A stretch of DNA of 64,000 bases from Bosea sp. 29B (GCF_902506165.1 NZ_LR733817.1:5642183-5706182), one strand, 5' to 3'. Counted from the stretch's first letter, positions 35,453 through 44,274 are shown. Made by a program: numbers and translations. Notes: generated by a model from the sequence alone, not told the origin.

Positions 35453-36637
35453 ATGTCCGCGTCCTCTCCCGCCCCGCTCAATCCCGACCTCATCGATACC
35501 GCGACCCCGCCGATCCCCGAGGCGAAGGCCTGGGCTCGCGGCTATGCCGGCGGCAATGGCCCACTGATCGACCTGTCGCAGGCCGTGCCGGGCTCGCCAC
35601 CGCCCGCCGCCCTGCTCGAACGCCTCGCCGAGGCGGCAGCCACGCCCGAAAGCACGCGCTATGGGCCGATCGCCGGTGACGAGATCCTGCGCGAGACCTA
35701 TGCGGCCGAGAGCAGCGCCTTCTATGGCGGAGCGATCCGGCCGCAGGAGATCGCGATCACTGCCGGCTGCAATCAGGCCTATGTCACCGTGATGATGGCG
35801 CTCGCCCGCGCCGGCGACAATGTGCTGCTGCCGACGCCGTGGTATTTCAACCACGAGATGACGCTGAACATGCTCGGCGTCGAGCCGCGCCCGCTGCCCT
35901 GCGATCCGCAGCGCGGCTTCGTGCCGGATGCCGAGGTGGCGGAGGCTCTGATCGACGAGCGCACCCGCGCCATCGTGCTGGTGACGCCGAACAACCCGAC
36001 CGGCGCCGTCTACCCGCCCGCGACCATCGCCGCCTTCGCCGCGCTCTGCCGCAAGCGAAAGATCTGGCTGGTCCTCGACGAGACCTATCGCGACTTCCTG
36101 CCCGAGGGCGCCGACGGCCCGCATGAGCTCTTCGCCGCAAGCGGCTGGCAGGATTCGCTGATCGGCCTCTACAGCTTCTCCAAGGCTTATGCCGTGCCGG
36201 GCTGGCGGCTGGGCGCGATCACCGCCGGCGAAGCGGCGCTCGCCCAGATCGGCAAGGTGCTCGACTGCGTCCAGATCAGCCCGGTCCGTGCCGGCCAGAG
36301 CGCCGTCGCCTGGGGCATCGACGGCATCAGGTCCTGGCGGCAGGCCAACCGCGCCGAGATGAACTCCCGCGCCGCGCTCTTCCACCAGGCGATCGCGCCG
36401 CTGAACGGCTGGAACGTCCTCGCGGCGGGCGCCTATTTCGCCTATGTCGCCCATCCGTTCGAGGGCGTGCCGGCGGCAGAGGTCGCCCGCCGGCTGGTGC
36501 AGGAGCGCGGCGTGCTGGCCCTCCCAGGCCCCTATTTCGGCCCCGGCCAGGAGCAGCACTTGCGCATCGCGATCGCCAATGTCGCAGCCGAGCGCATCGC
36601 CGCGCTCGGCGAGCGGCTGAAGGGTTTTGCGCTCTAA
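35453..36637 (+). CDS. PLP-dependent aminotransferase, class I/II
   Basis: This 394-residue fold-type I aminotransferase has STRYGPIAGDEILRETYA, the conserved VTPNNPTGAVYPP (substrate carboxylate loop), LVLDETYRDFL (Asp and Tyr contacting PLP) and YSFSKAYAVPGWRLG with the Schiff-base Lys. The C-terminal Arg region is HLRIAIANVAAERI. ATG 35453 begins MSASSPAPLNPD; the longer frame has no similarity. It has no obvious operon partner. Substrate is not assignable; related proteins act on aspartate, aromatic amino acids or methionine derivatives. Confidence 0.93.
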   Translation: MSASSPAPLNPDLIDTATPPIPEAKAWARGYAGGNGPLIDLSQAVPGSPPPAALLERLAEAAATPESTRYGPIAGDEILRETYAAESSAFYGGAIRPQEIAITAGCNQAYVTVMMALARAGDNVLLPTPWYFNHEMTLNMLGVEPRPLPCDPQRGFVPDAEVAEALIDERTRAIVLVTPNNPTGAVYPPATIAAFAALCRKRKIWLVLDETYRDFLPEGADGPHELFAASGWQDSLIGLYSFSKAYAVPGWRLGAITAGEAALAQIGKVLDCVQISPVRAGQSAVAWGIDGIRSWRQANRAEMNSRAALFHQAIAPLNGWNVLAAGAYFAYVAHPFEGVPAAEVARRLVQERGVLALPGPYFGPGQEQHLRIAIANVAAERIAALGERLKGFAL

Positions 36638-36670
36638 GCACGGAAGCTAAGCCTCGACATACACCACGCT

Positions 36671-36774
36671 GTCATCCCGGACGCAGCGAAGCGGAGATCC
36701 GGGATCCATTCCTGAGCCTCACCGATCAAGGCTCCGGCATGGGTCCCGGGTCTCCCTCCGGTCGCCCGGGACGA
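36671..36774. repeat. Type C compound palindrome
   Basis: This roughly 104-bp element lies between the aminotransferase and the convergent binding-protein gene. It opens GTCATCCCGGACGCAGCGAA and ends CGCCCGGGACGAC, with internal arms GGATCCATTCC and the looser GGGTCCCGGGTCT. Arms are imperfect. It belongs to the GTCATCCCGGRC class of intergenic elements familiar from Rhizobiales. One copy is present in the window. Confidence 0.75.
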
Positions 36775-36800
36775 CCCGCGCGTATTGTATCAAGGGAAAC

Positions 36801-38003
36801 TCACCCCTTCGCCGCCGGACATTTGCTCTCACTCAGCGGCCAGACCGTCTCCTCGGGCGCGATCTTGCGCACGATCTCGAAATAGTCCCACGGCCCCTTC
36901 GAATCCGCGGGCTTCTTGACCCGGGCGAGATACATCTCGCGCAGCACCCGGCCATCGGCGCGGATCTTGGCGTCCTTTGTGAACGCGTCGTTGATCGGCA
37001 TGGCGCTCATCGCGGCGGCGACCTTGTCGGGATCGTCGGTGCCGGCCTGCTTGATCGCCTTGAGATAGTGCAGCACCGAGCCATAGACGCCGGCATGCAG
37101 CATGGATGGCATCATCCCGGCCCTTTCCAGAAATTGCTTCGACCAGGCGCGCGAGGGCTCGTCGAGGTCCCAATAGGAGGCGGTGGTGAGGTAGGTGCCC
37201 TGCGTCGCCTTGAGGCCGAGGCTGTGCACGTCCTGCAGGAAGAAGATCAGCGCCGCCAAGTTCTGCCCCTGCTCGGCCAGCCCGAACTCGCCGGCTTGCT
37301 TGATCGCATTGACCGTGTCGTTGCCGGCATTGGCGATGCCGATCACCTTGGCGCCGGAGGATTGCGCCCGCAGCAGGAAGGAGGAGAAATCGGCATTGTT
37401 CAGGGGGTGGCGCACCGCGCCGACGACCTTGCCGCCATTGGCCTCGACCACATCGGTCGCGTCCTTCTGCAGCTGGTGGCCGAAGGCGTAGTCGGAGGCC
37501 AGCATGAACCAGGAGGTGCCACCGGCCTTGACCACGGCCGAAGCGGTGCCACGGGCGACGCCATAGGTGTCGTAGGTCCAGTGGAAGCCGTAGGGCGAGC
37601 ACTGTTCATTGGTCAGCGCCGTGGTGCCGGCGCCGGAATACATCACGATGCGCTTCTTCTCGCGGGCGAGCGACTGCAGTGCCAGCGCCACGGCGGAATT
37701 GGGCACGTCGACGACGGCGTCGACCTTGTCGATGTCGAACCATTGCCGGGCGATCGAAGTGCCGAGATCGGCCTTGTGCTGATGGTCGGCGGCGACGATC
37801 TGGATCGGCTTGCCGAGCACGCTCGCACCGAACTCCTTCACCGCCAGTTCGGCCGCGATAACCGAGCCCTTGCCGCCGATATCGGCGGTGACGCCGGCCA
37901 TATCGGTGAGCACGCCGATCTTGACGACGTCGTCGCTGACCTGGGCCAGCGCCGGCAGAGCGGCGAGCGCCATCAGGGCGCCGCCTGCGAGAAGCGACCG
38001 CAT
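36801..38003 (-). CDS. ABC transporter substrate-binding protein, branched-chain amino-acid (LivJ) type
   Basis: The 400-residue periplasmic protein belongs to family 6 (Peripla_BP_6). The Sec signal (MRSLLAGGALMALAALPALAQ) begins at ATG 38003, which GGGAGGA precedes at good spacing; an ATG 6 nt earlier sits too close. The mature start VKIGVLTDMAGVTADIGGKG is the family's first strand, and LVSxF-type domain strands such as VDVPNSAVALAL follow. No LivF/G/H/M genes flank it. It could bind amino acids, amides or aromatic acids. The adjacent hydrolase gene lies 47 bp upstream on the same strand. Confidence 0.93.
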   Translation of the reverse strand: MRSLLAGGALMALAALPALAQVSDDVVKIGVLTDMAGVTADIGGKGSVIAAELAVKEFGASVLGKPIQIVAADHQHKADLGTSIARQWFDIDKVDAVVDVPNSAVALALQSLAREKKRIVMYSGAGTTALTNEQCSPYGFHWTYDTYGVARGTASAVVKAGGTSWFMLASDYAFGHQLQKDATDVVEANGGKVVGAVRHPLNNADFSSFLLRAQSSGAKVIGIANAGNDTVNAIKQAGEFGLAEQGQNLAALIFFLQDVHSLGLKATQGTYLTTASYWDLDEPSRAWSKQFLERAGMMPSMLHAGVYGSVLHYLKAIKQAGTDDPDKVAAAMSAMPINDAFTKDAKIRADGRVLREMYLARVKKPADSKGPWDYFEIVRKIAPEETVWPLSESKCPAAKG

Positions 38004-38050
38004 GAACATTCCTCCCGAGCTATCGTCCGGCAGTACCGCCGGTTCGAGCT

Positions 38051-38986
38051 TCAAAGACCCTTTGCCTCCAGCCAGGCGACGATCAGGGCCGCGATCTCGT
38101 CGCTGTTGTCCTCGCACATCGGCATATGGCCGTTGCCGGCGATGCCGCGTTCCGGCAGCCAGGCGAACTCGGCACCGAGGTATTGCGCCGTCGCCTCGTC
38201 GACCGCGCGCAGATGACGCGGATCGCTGTCGCCGGTGACGATCAGGATCGGCAATTTGGCCAGATTGGCCGGGTCGGCGATGCGCAGACCCTTGCCGCCG
38301 ATGTTGAAGCGTTCGTTCATCAGGCGGGCGCTCTCGGGCACGATCGAGCGCCGATAGGCCTCGAAGGCCTGCTGCGGAAAGCGCTCGGAATTGGCCCAAT
38401 AGGCCCGCATGAACTCGGGCGGGATGAAGAGCGGCTTGTCTTCCTCGACCCGGACGGGGCAGCCCAGGCTCTCATCTTCCTTGAGCTTGGCCACCGCTTC
38501 GGCGTCGTCGGGCAGCACCGGCAGGAGATTGGCCGGCCCGCCGGGTGCGACGCCGACGATCGCCGCGACCGCCTTCGGGCTCTGCTCGGCGATCCACCAG
38601 GCCATCGGTCCGCTCGCTGAATGTACCAGCAGCACTGCCGGGCCGATCTCCTCCAGCAGGCGCTGCAGGCTGGTCGCGATCTCGACGCTCGACAGAGTGG
38701 CAAAGTCCGGCCGCATCGGCGAGCGGCCATGGCCCGGCCAGTCCGGCACGAAGACCTCGCGGCCAGCGGCGAAGACAGGCGCCCAGCCGGGCCGGCCATC
38801 GGGAGTCGCCAGATAGCAGGCGCCGGTATGGCCGCCGCCATGGACGAGGACGATCGGCAACCGCCCGGGCTGAGGCGCCCCAAGTCGGTCGACATAGATC
38901 GGATGGGCATCCGTGCCCGAATAGAAGCATTGCCGCTGCGGCGCGCTCGGAAGCGCCTGCCGCCTTGTGGCACCAGCCTGGTCCAT
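38051..38986 (-). CDS. Alpha/beta hydrolase
   Basis: This 311-residue alpha/beta hydrolase starts at ATG 38986 behind a strong GGAGGAGG ribosome site. Visible are the oxyanion HGGG in IVLVHGGGHTGACY, DWPGHGRS, the nucleophile elbow VHSASGP (HxSxG), an Asp in VTGDSDPRHL and a late His in GNGHMPM. No signal peptide is present. It is divergent from a MarR-type regulator with a palindrome between them, and a binding-protein gene lies just downstream, so a catabolic module for an imported ester or aromatic compound is plausible but unproven. Confidence 0.91.
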   Translation of the reverse strand: MDQAGATRRQALPSAPQRQCFYSGTDAHPIYVDRLGAPQPGRLPIVLVHGGGHTGACYLATPDGRPGWAPVFAAGREVFVPDWPGHGRSPMRPDFATLSSVEIATSLQRLLEEIGPAVLLVHSASGPMAWWIAEQSPKAVAAIVGVAPGGPANLLPVLPDDAEAVAKLKEDESLGCPVRVEEDKPLFIPPEFMRAYWANSERFPQQAFEAYRRSIVPESARLMNERFNIGGKGLRIADPANLAKLPILIVTGDSDPRHLRAVDEATAQYLGAEFAWLPERGIAGNGHMPMCEDNSDEIAALIVAWLEAKGL

Positions 38987-38997
38987 CGCCTCCTCCC

Positions 38998-39016
38998 GGC
39001 ACGGCAAAACCGTGCC
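38998..39016. promoter_or_regulatory. Palindromic operator candidate in the hydrolase/MarR divergon
   Basis: GGCACGG-CAAAA-CCGTGCC is a perfect 7-5-7 dyad in the 60-bp gap between the two divergent start codons, 12 bp from the hydrolase start and overlapping its leader. It is the best candidate for MarR binding. Confidence 0.55.
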
Positions 39017-39046
39017 ATTCCTTAGCGAGGATGCTAGGACCGGCTC

Positions 39047-39583
39047 ATGGCGCGCGCAACAAAAAAGTCTAATGTGAGACTAATCCCACAGGACGATGCT
39101 GGCGAGCTCGACGCCGGGCAGCGGCGCGCCATCCTCGACGGCACCGCGATCCCGACCGCCTACAAGATCGGCTACATCCTGAACTTCTATCGCGAGCCCT
39201 CCTTCCGGGCGATCGAGATGGAGTTCGGGCTGACCCGGCCGGAGATCGTCATCCTGATCTTCCTGACCGTGCGCGACGGCGCCAGCGCCAGCGAGTTCTG
39301 CGAGTTTTCCGGCCATCTCAAGGCAAGCGTCAGCCGCGCCGTGATCCTGCTCGAGAAGAAGGCGCTGATCCGCCGCGAGCCCGACAAGGCCGACAGCCGC
39401 CGCCAGCTCCTCTTCCTGACGCCGGAAGGCCGCGCCCTCTACAAGCGTTACATCCCGACCCTCAAGGCCAGGGAGCAGGCGATGCTCGATTGCCTGTCGG
39501 GCGACGAGCGGACCCAGCTCGGGCGGCTGCTCGACAAGCTCGCCGCCCATGTCCCGCAATGGGGCTTCGCCTCGGATCTCTGA
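39047..39583 (+). CDS. MarR family transcriptional regulator
   Basis: This 178-residue winged-helix protein matches MarR. The central segment (about 45-130) has LTRPEIVILIFLTVRDGASASEFCEFSGHLKASVSRAVILLEKKALIRREPDKADSRR-type organisation, with the recognition helix KASVSRAVILLEKK and the wing DKADSRRQLLFLT. The N-terminal 45 residues are an extra extension. It is divergent from the hydrolase gene and probably represses it; the inducer may be the hydrolase substrate. The start ATG 39047 lacks a strong ribosome site. Confidence 0.91.
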   Translation: MARATKKSNVRLIPQDDAGELDAGQRRAILDGTAIPTAYKIGYILNFYREPSFRAIEMEFGLTRPEIVILIFLTVRDGASASEFCEFSGHLKASVSRAVILLEKKALIRREPDKADSRRQLLFLTPEGRALYKRYIPTLKAREQAMLDCLSGDERTQLGRLLDKLAAHVPQWGFASDL

Positions 39584-39595
39584 GGCCCGGATGCC

Positions 39596-39988
39596 TCAGC
39601 GCAGCAACGCCGCGTAACGCTCGCGATAGGCATAGACCAGGAGCCCGCCCGTCACGATCAGGATGATCGCGACCGGAATGCCGGCCGGGTTGATGGCGAA
39701 GTGGAACAGCACGATCACCGCCATCACCGGCGCGATCAAGGCGAGCCCGAGCGCCGGCACGACGTTGAGCAGCAGGCTCAGGCCCCCGGCGAGGTTCACC
39801 GCCTTGAGGAAGGGCCAGAAGAAGCCGGAGTTCTGCAGTGCAGCCTCGAAGACGAGTCCGCGTTCGGAAGTCGGCGGGTGGATCAGGTGAGTGCCGGTGG
39901 CGAGCCACCAGAAGCCGTCGACCGCGCTGACGAGGAAGAGCAGGCCGAGGGCGACACGGGGCAAGGTGACCATCAGAAAGTTGCGCAT
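39596..39988 (-). CDS. DoxX-like small membrane protein
   Basis: The 130-residue product has four hydrophobic helices (about 8-25, 55-75, 78-97 and 100-117) and the motif GLLFLVSAVDGFWW, suggestive of DoxX/DUF4870-like quinone-interacting or membrane-redox proteins. I chose ATG 39988, because the upstream part of the frame is antisense to non-coding DNA. It is convergent with marR (12-bp gap) and divergent from the VOC gene. The family call is moderate and no catalytic residue is evident. Confidence 0.8.
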   Translation of the reverse strand: MRNFLMVTLPRVALGLLFLVSAVDGFWWLATGTHLIHPPTSERGLVFEAALQNSGFFWPFLKAVNLAGGLSLLLNVVPALGLALIAPVMAVIVLFHFAINPAGIPVAIILIVTGGLLVYAYRERYAALLR

Positions 39989-40151
39989 AATCCGTTTTCT
40001 TATCGGTGGAAGCACCGGACGAAAGCCGGCGCGGCTGCATTGCGACCGCCTGAGCGGGTTTTGCCCCTCGCGCGCTTGTGACATGCATGCCGCCGCGAAG
40101 AATGCTCTGCACGGCCGCAGCGGCAATGCGCCGCGACCGGAACTGGTGACG

Positions 40152-41129
40152 ATGACGATCGCATTGACGAGGCGGACCCTGCTTCAGCTCGCCGGCGCCA
40201 CCTCGCTCGCCATGGCCGCCGCCGCGGCTGCGCAGGCGGAGGGGCCGGCGCCAGCCGGGGCAGGCTCGGCAACGGGCCTTGCCGGCAGCGCACCGATCCG
40301 CTGCGGCGCGATCGGCCTGCGCGTCCGCGATCTCGACCGGATGAGCCGCTACTACCAGTCCGTGCTCGGCCTCGGCGTGATCTCGGCCAGTGCCGATGGC
40401 GTCGTGCTCGGCACCGGCAACGTGCCGCTGGTCTGGATGGAGCCGCGACCGCAGGCGCAGTACGAGCCGCGCCATGCCGCCGGCCTGTTCCACACCGCTT
40501 TCCTGATGCCGTCCCGGCATGATCTCGCCCGCTGGCTCGTCCATGTCGCGCACAACCAGACGCCGCTCACCGGCTTCGCCGACCACAGCGTCAGCGAAGC
40601 GGTCTATCTCGACGATCCCGAAGGCAACGGCATCGAGGTCTACGCCGACCGCGACCCGCACCTCTGGCGCTGGGAGGGCGAGCGCGTCGTGATGGGCACG
40701 CACCGGCTCGACGTCGACGGAATCCTTGGTCTCACCGACACCAGCCGCAGCGACTACCGCGACGCCCCCGCCGGGCTGCGCATCGGCCACATGCATCTGC
40801 GTGTCGGCGACATCGCTCAGTCGGAGGCCTTTTATCGCGACGCGATCGGCCTCGATTCGACCTCGCGCCGCGACACGGCGAGCTTCCTCTCATCCGGGCG
40901 CTATCACCACCATGTCGCGCTCAACACCTGGAACAGCGCCGGCGCCGGGTCGCGCGACCGGGCCCAGACCGGCCTCGACTGGTTCTCGCTGGAAGTCGCC
41001 GATCCCGCTCTGCTGGCGACGCAGCGCGAGCGGATGGCCAAGGCGGGTTACGCGCCGACGACTGTGGCACGCGGTTTCGAGAGCACCGACCCGTGGGGGA
41101 CGCGGCTCAGGCTGGTGGGCGTAGCCTGA
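40152..41129 (+). CDS. Tat-exported VOC (glyoxalase/extradiol dioxygenase fold) protein
   Basis: The 325-residue protein starts with a twin-arginine signal (TRRTLLQLAGATSLAMAAAAAA). Two vicinal-oxygen-chelate domain pairs follow: the first around GAIGLRVRDLDRMSRYYQSVLGLGV (about residues 53-77) and DPEGNGIEVYADRD, the second around IGHMHLRVGDIAQSEAFYRDAIGLD, with RYHHHVALNTW. The layout is that of CatE-like catechol-2,3-dioxygenase homologues. Metal ligands are plausibly His (GHMHLRV), His (YHHHVAL) and Glu. Export to the periplasm is unusual for such enzymes. A type A palindrome follows the stop. Confidence 0.88.
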   Translation: MTIALTRRTLLQLAGATSLAMAAAAAAQAEGPAPAGAGSATGLAGSAPIRCGAIGLRVRDLDRMSRYYQSVLGLGVISASADGVVLGTGNVPLVWMEPRPQAQYEPRHAAGLFHTAFLMPSRHDLARWLVHVAHNQTPLTGFADHSVSEAVYLDDPEGNGIEVYADRDPHLWRWEGERVVMGTHRLDVDGILGLTDTSRSDYRDAPAGLRIGHMHLRVGDIAQSEAFYRDAIGLDSTSRRDTASFLSSGRYHHHVALNTWNSAGAGSRDRAQTGLDWFSLEVADPALLATQRERMAKAGYAPTTVARGFESTDPWGTRLRLVGVA

Positions 41130-41132
41130 ACC

Positions 41133-41223
41133 GTCTTGCTCGCCCTTGTGGCGAGCATCCACGTCTTGAACACCACACTCGACTAGCGAAGACGTGGATG
41201 GTCGGGACCAGCCCGACCATGAC
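41133..41223 (+). repeat. Type A compound palindrome, copy 2
   Basis: A 91-bp copy lies between the convergent ends of the VOC and UxaA-like genes. It contains GCTCGCC-CTTGT-GGCGAGC, arm ATCCACGTCTT, arm AAGACGTGGAT and GGTCGGG...CCCGACC, ending CATGAC. It is in direct orientation to copy 3 and inverted relative to copy 1. Confidence 0.85.
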
Positions 41224-41256
41224 GAAGAAGGTATCCGTTGCGCCCGAAGGCGCTTC

Positions 41257-42786
41257 TCACATCGTCGCGCCGATCTGCCAGGGCACGAACTCGGCATCGC
41301 CATAGCCCATCTCTTCGGACTTCGACTTCTCGCCCGAGGCGATCTTCAGCAGGTAATCGAAGATCTCCTTGCCCTTCTCCTCCAGCGTCACGCCGTCGAG
41401 GACATCGCCGCAATTGAGGTCCATGTCGTCGGTCTGCTTCAGATACATCGGCGTGTTGGTTGCGAGCTTGACCGAGGGCGTCGGCTTGCAGCCATAGGCC
41501 GAGCCGCGGCCGGTGGTGAAGGCGAGGATGTTGGCGCCGCCGGCGACCTGCCCCGTCGCCGAAACAGGATCGTAGCCGGGCGTGTCCATGTAGACGAAGC
41601 CCTTGCTCCGCACCGGCTCGGCATAGTGGTAGACCGCGGCCAGCGTCTTGGTGCCGCCCTTGGCGGCGGCGCCGAGCGACTTTTCCAGGATAGTGGTCAA
41701 ACCACCCGCCTTGTTGCCCGGCGAGGGGTTGTTGTTCATGCTCATCCGGGCGCGCTCGGTGTAGTCCTCCCACCACTTGATGATGCCGACGAGCTTCTCG
41801 CCGACCTCGCGGGTGGCGGCGCGGCGGGTGAGCAGGTGCTCGGCACCGTAGATTTCCGGCGTCTCGGAGAGAATCGCGGTACCGCCATGCTCGACCAGGA
41901 GGTCGACCGCCTTGCCGAGCGCCGGATTGGCGGTGATGCCGGAATAGCCGTCCGAGCCGCCGCACTGCAAAGCGAGCATCAGTTCGGACGCCGGCACGGT
42001 CTCGCGCTTGGCCTGGTTGGCGATCGGCAGCATCACCTTCAGCGCCTCGATCCCGGCCGCGACGGCCTTCCGGGTCCCGCCGGTTTCCTGGATGGTCAGC
42101 GTCCGGAAGACGTCGCTCTCCTCGACGCCATAGGCTTCCTTCATCCGCTTGATCTGGAAGCCCTCGCAGCCGAGGCCGACGACCAGCACCGCCGCCATGT
42201 TCGGGTTGCAGGCATAGCCCCAGGTGGTGCGCTTCAGCACCTCGAAGCTCTCGCCATTGTAGTCGATGCCGCAGCCGGTACCGTGCGTCAGCGCGATGAC
42301 GCCGTCGACATTGGGATAATCGGCGAGGATGCCCGAGCGCTTGACCTCCTCGGCCATGAAGCGCGCGGCCGAGGCCGAGCAGTTCACCGAGGTCAGGATG
42401 CCGACATAGTTGCGCGTGCCGGCATTGCCGGCCTTGCGGCGAAAGCCCTCGAAGGTCGCCCGCTGCTCGACCGGCAGCACAAACTCCGTCTTCGCCTCGG
42501 CGGCATAGGCATAGTCGCGCTCGAAGGCGTGGAAGCCGGTATTGTGCTCATGCACCCATTCGCCGGGCGGGATGTCGAGCGTGGCGAAGCCGATGATCTG
42601 CCCGAACTTGCGGATCGGCTCGTCCTTGGCGATCCGGGTCAGCGCGATCTTGTGGCCGCGCGGGATACGCTTCAGCGCGGTGACCCCGGCTGCGCTGACA
42701 CCGATATCGATCGGATCGACGGCGACCGCGACGTTGTCGGCGGCATTGAGCTTCAGCGTGCGCGGCGGAACGGCTTTGTCGAGCAT
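41257..42786 (-). CDS. UxaA/GarD family dehydratase (altronate or galactarate dehydratase)
   Basis: The 509-residue enzyme dehydrates a sugar acid. It contains an N-terminal SAF domain (about 1-100, with IPRGHKIALTRI) and the large catalytic domain with the conserved RNYVGILTSVNCSASAARF, THGTGCG, NPNMAAVLVVGLGCEG, LQCGGSDGYSGITANPALG and FTTGRGSAYGCKPTPSVKLATN segments; several Cys and His residues are consistent with iron binding. Members act on altronate (UxaA) or galactarate (GarD), and fused SAF-catalytic forms are common in rhizobia. The enzyme feeds 2-keto-3-deoxy sugar acids to central metabolism. No other uxa or gar gene is adjacent. Confidence 0.94.
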   Translation of the reverse strand: MLDKAVPPRTLKLNAADNVAVAVDPIDIGVSAAGVTALKRIPRGHKIALTRIAKDEPIRKFGQIIGFATLDIPPGEWVHEHNTGFHAFERDYAYAAEAKTEFVLPVEQRATFEGFRRKAGNAGTRNYVGILTSVNCSASAARFMAEEVKRSGILADYPNVDGVIALTHGTGCGIDYNGESFEVLKRTTWGYACNPNMAAVLVVGLGCEGFQIKRMKEAYGVEESDVFRTLTIQETGGTRKAVAAGIEALKVMLPIANQAKRETVPASELMLALQCGGSDGYSGITANPALGKAVDLLVEHGGTAILSETPEIYGAEHLLTRRAATREVGEKLVGIIKWWEDYTERARMSMNNNPSPGNKAGGLTTILEKSLGAAAKGGTKTLAAVYHYAEPVRSKGFVYMDTPGYDPVSATGQVAGGANILAFTTGRGSAYGCKPTPSVKLATNTPMYLKQTDDMDLNCGDVLDGVTLEEKGKEIFDYLLKIASGEKSKSEEMGYGDAEFVPWQIGATM

Positions 42787-42907
42787 GATGATACCTTGGG
42801 ATCGGCGGCTCCCCCGCCTCCCCTAAGCAATGCTCTGATTGCGGCCTTTTTTCAATCGGTTGAAACTAGGAGCTGAGTTGCGGCCCGCGCCGGGCAGGCA
42901 AGTGCCG

Positions 42908-44263
42908 CTAGCGCTCGACCGAAACGTCCAGCCGCATCGCCGGATGGATGCCGCAATAGAGCTCGTAGCGCCCCGGCCGCGCGAAGGGCAGCGTCACAGA
43001 CTGGCCCGGCTCCTGCGCGCCGGAATTGAATTTCTGCGGCCCGGTGTCGAGGCGGACATTATGGGTGCGGACATCGTCGTTGACGATCGTCAGGCTCTGC
43101 CCGGCATGCACGCGAACGGCCGAGGGCTGGAACAGCTTGTCCTTCTGCGAGATCACCGTGCCTTCGCGCGCGGCCGGCGGAGCGGCAGGTCCCGCCGCGA
43201 CCAAGGGCGCCGGCACCGGCGGGTTCTCGCTCGATAAGGTCGCGAGAAAGGCGAGCAGCGCTGTCCGCTCCGGCTCCGTCAGTGTCACCCGCTTGAGGTC
43301 GGGCGACAGGCTCGGGCGCTGGATGACGCCATGGTCGTAGTGGTCGAGCACCGCGTCTAGCGTCGCCAGCGAGCCGTCATGCATATAGGGCGCGGTCCAG
43401 GCGAGCTCCCGTAGCGACGGTGTCTGGAAGGCATGGTCAGCCGCCGGAAGGCCGATGAGCTTGCCGCGGCCCAGGTCATTGCCGGGGAGGCCGATATCGT
43501 GGAAGGCCCGGTCGGTGAAGGCCCAGCCGGAATGGCAGTTGCTGCAGCCGGCCTTGCCGTTGAAGAGCGCGAAACCGGCCTTCTCCTCGGCAGTCAGCGC
43601 CGCCTCATTGCCCTCCGCCCAGGCATCGAAGCGCGTCTTCGGCGAGACCAGGCTGCGGACATGGGTCGCGAGCGCGGCGGCAATCTGGTCCGGGCCGACC
43701 TGTGGATGCTCGGGAAACGCCTCGGCGAAGGCCTTGCGATAGGAGCGGTCACGCCCGAGCTTGCCGGCGAGGCGGGGCAGGCTCTCGCCCATTTCGAGCG
43801 GGTCTTCGATCGGCCCGCGCACCTGCTCTTCGAGCGTGCGCGCCCGTCCATCCCAGAAAAAGGCGGCACCCCAGGCGAGGTTCCACAGATGCGGCGTGTG
43901 CCGGACGAGCGGCTTCTTCGCGACGCCGCGGCCGATCTGCACGCCATCCGTGAAACCAAGGGCCGGATCATGGCAGCTCGTGCAGGCGACCGTGCCATTC
44001 ACCGACAGGGCGGGATCGGCGAAAAGCCGTTTGCCGAGCGCGAGCTTGGCCGGCGTCGGCGGATTGGCCTCGGGAAACGGCACGCCATCCGGGCGACGAT
44101 AGAGCGCCTTCAAGGCTGCTAGGGCCGCCTCGCCTGCCCCCGGCGCCTGTTCCTGCGCCTGCGAGCCACCGGTCAGCGCGAGCGCCGCCGCCAGCATGCC
44201 GGCGAGGAACGCCTTGGGCAGCGACGGCGACCGCTTCGTATCGATCGGGGTGACGATGGCCAA
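42908..44263 (-). CDS. Di-heme cytochrome c peroxidase fused to a C-terminal cupredoxin
   Basis: The 451-residue exported protein has an N-terminal signal anchor (about 17-31). Two c-type heme motifs follow, CTSCH (94-98) and CSNCH (240-244), in a CcpA/MauG-like di-heme peroxidase domain (about 70-350, with FWDGRARTLEEQV and APYMHDGSL). The C-terminal about 85 residues form a cupredoxin: VRTHNV supplies one His, and YCGIHPAMRL has the type 1 Cys, His and Met spacing. A copper domain attached to a CCP is unusual. It probably reduces peroxide or oxidises a partner in the periplasm. The glycine-rich helical gene 11 bp upstream is on the same strand. Confidence 0.93.
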   Translation of the reverse strand: MAIVTPIDTKRSPSLPKAFLAGMLAAALALTGGSQAQEQAPGAGEAALAALKALYRRPDGVPFPEANPPTPAKLALGKRLFADPALSVNGTVACTSCHDPALGFTDGVQIGRGVAKKPLVRHTPHLWNLAWGAAFFWDGRARTLEEQVRGPIEDPLEMGESLPRLAGKLGRDRSYRKAFAEAFPEHPQVGPDQIAAALATHVRSLVSPKTRFDAWAEGNEAALTAEEKAGFALFNGKAGCSNCHSGWAFTDRAFHDIGLPGNDLGRGKLIGLPAADHAFQTPSLRELAWTAPYMHDGSLATLDAVLDHYDHGVIQRPSLSPDLKRVTLTEPERTALLAFLATLSSENPPVPAPLVAAGPAAPPAAREGTVISQKDKLFQPSAVRVHAGQSLTIVNDDVRTHNVRLDTGPQKFNSGAQEPGQSVTLPFARPGRYELYCGIHPAMRLDVSVER

Positions 44264-44274
44264 GGCTTTTCGCC

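Noticed and set aside
38010..38399. Upstream extension of the branched-chain binding-protein frame
   Set aside because: It runs through the neighbouring hydrolase gene in another frame; the signal peptide begins at 38003.
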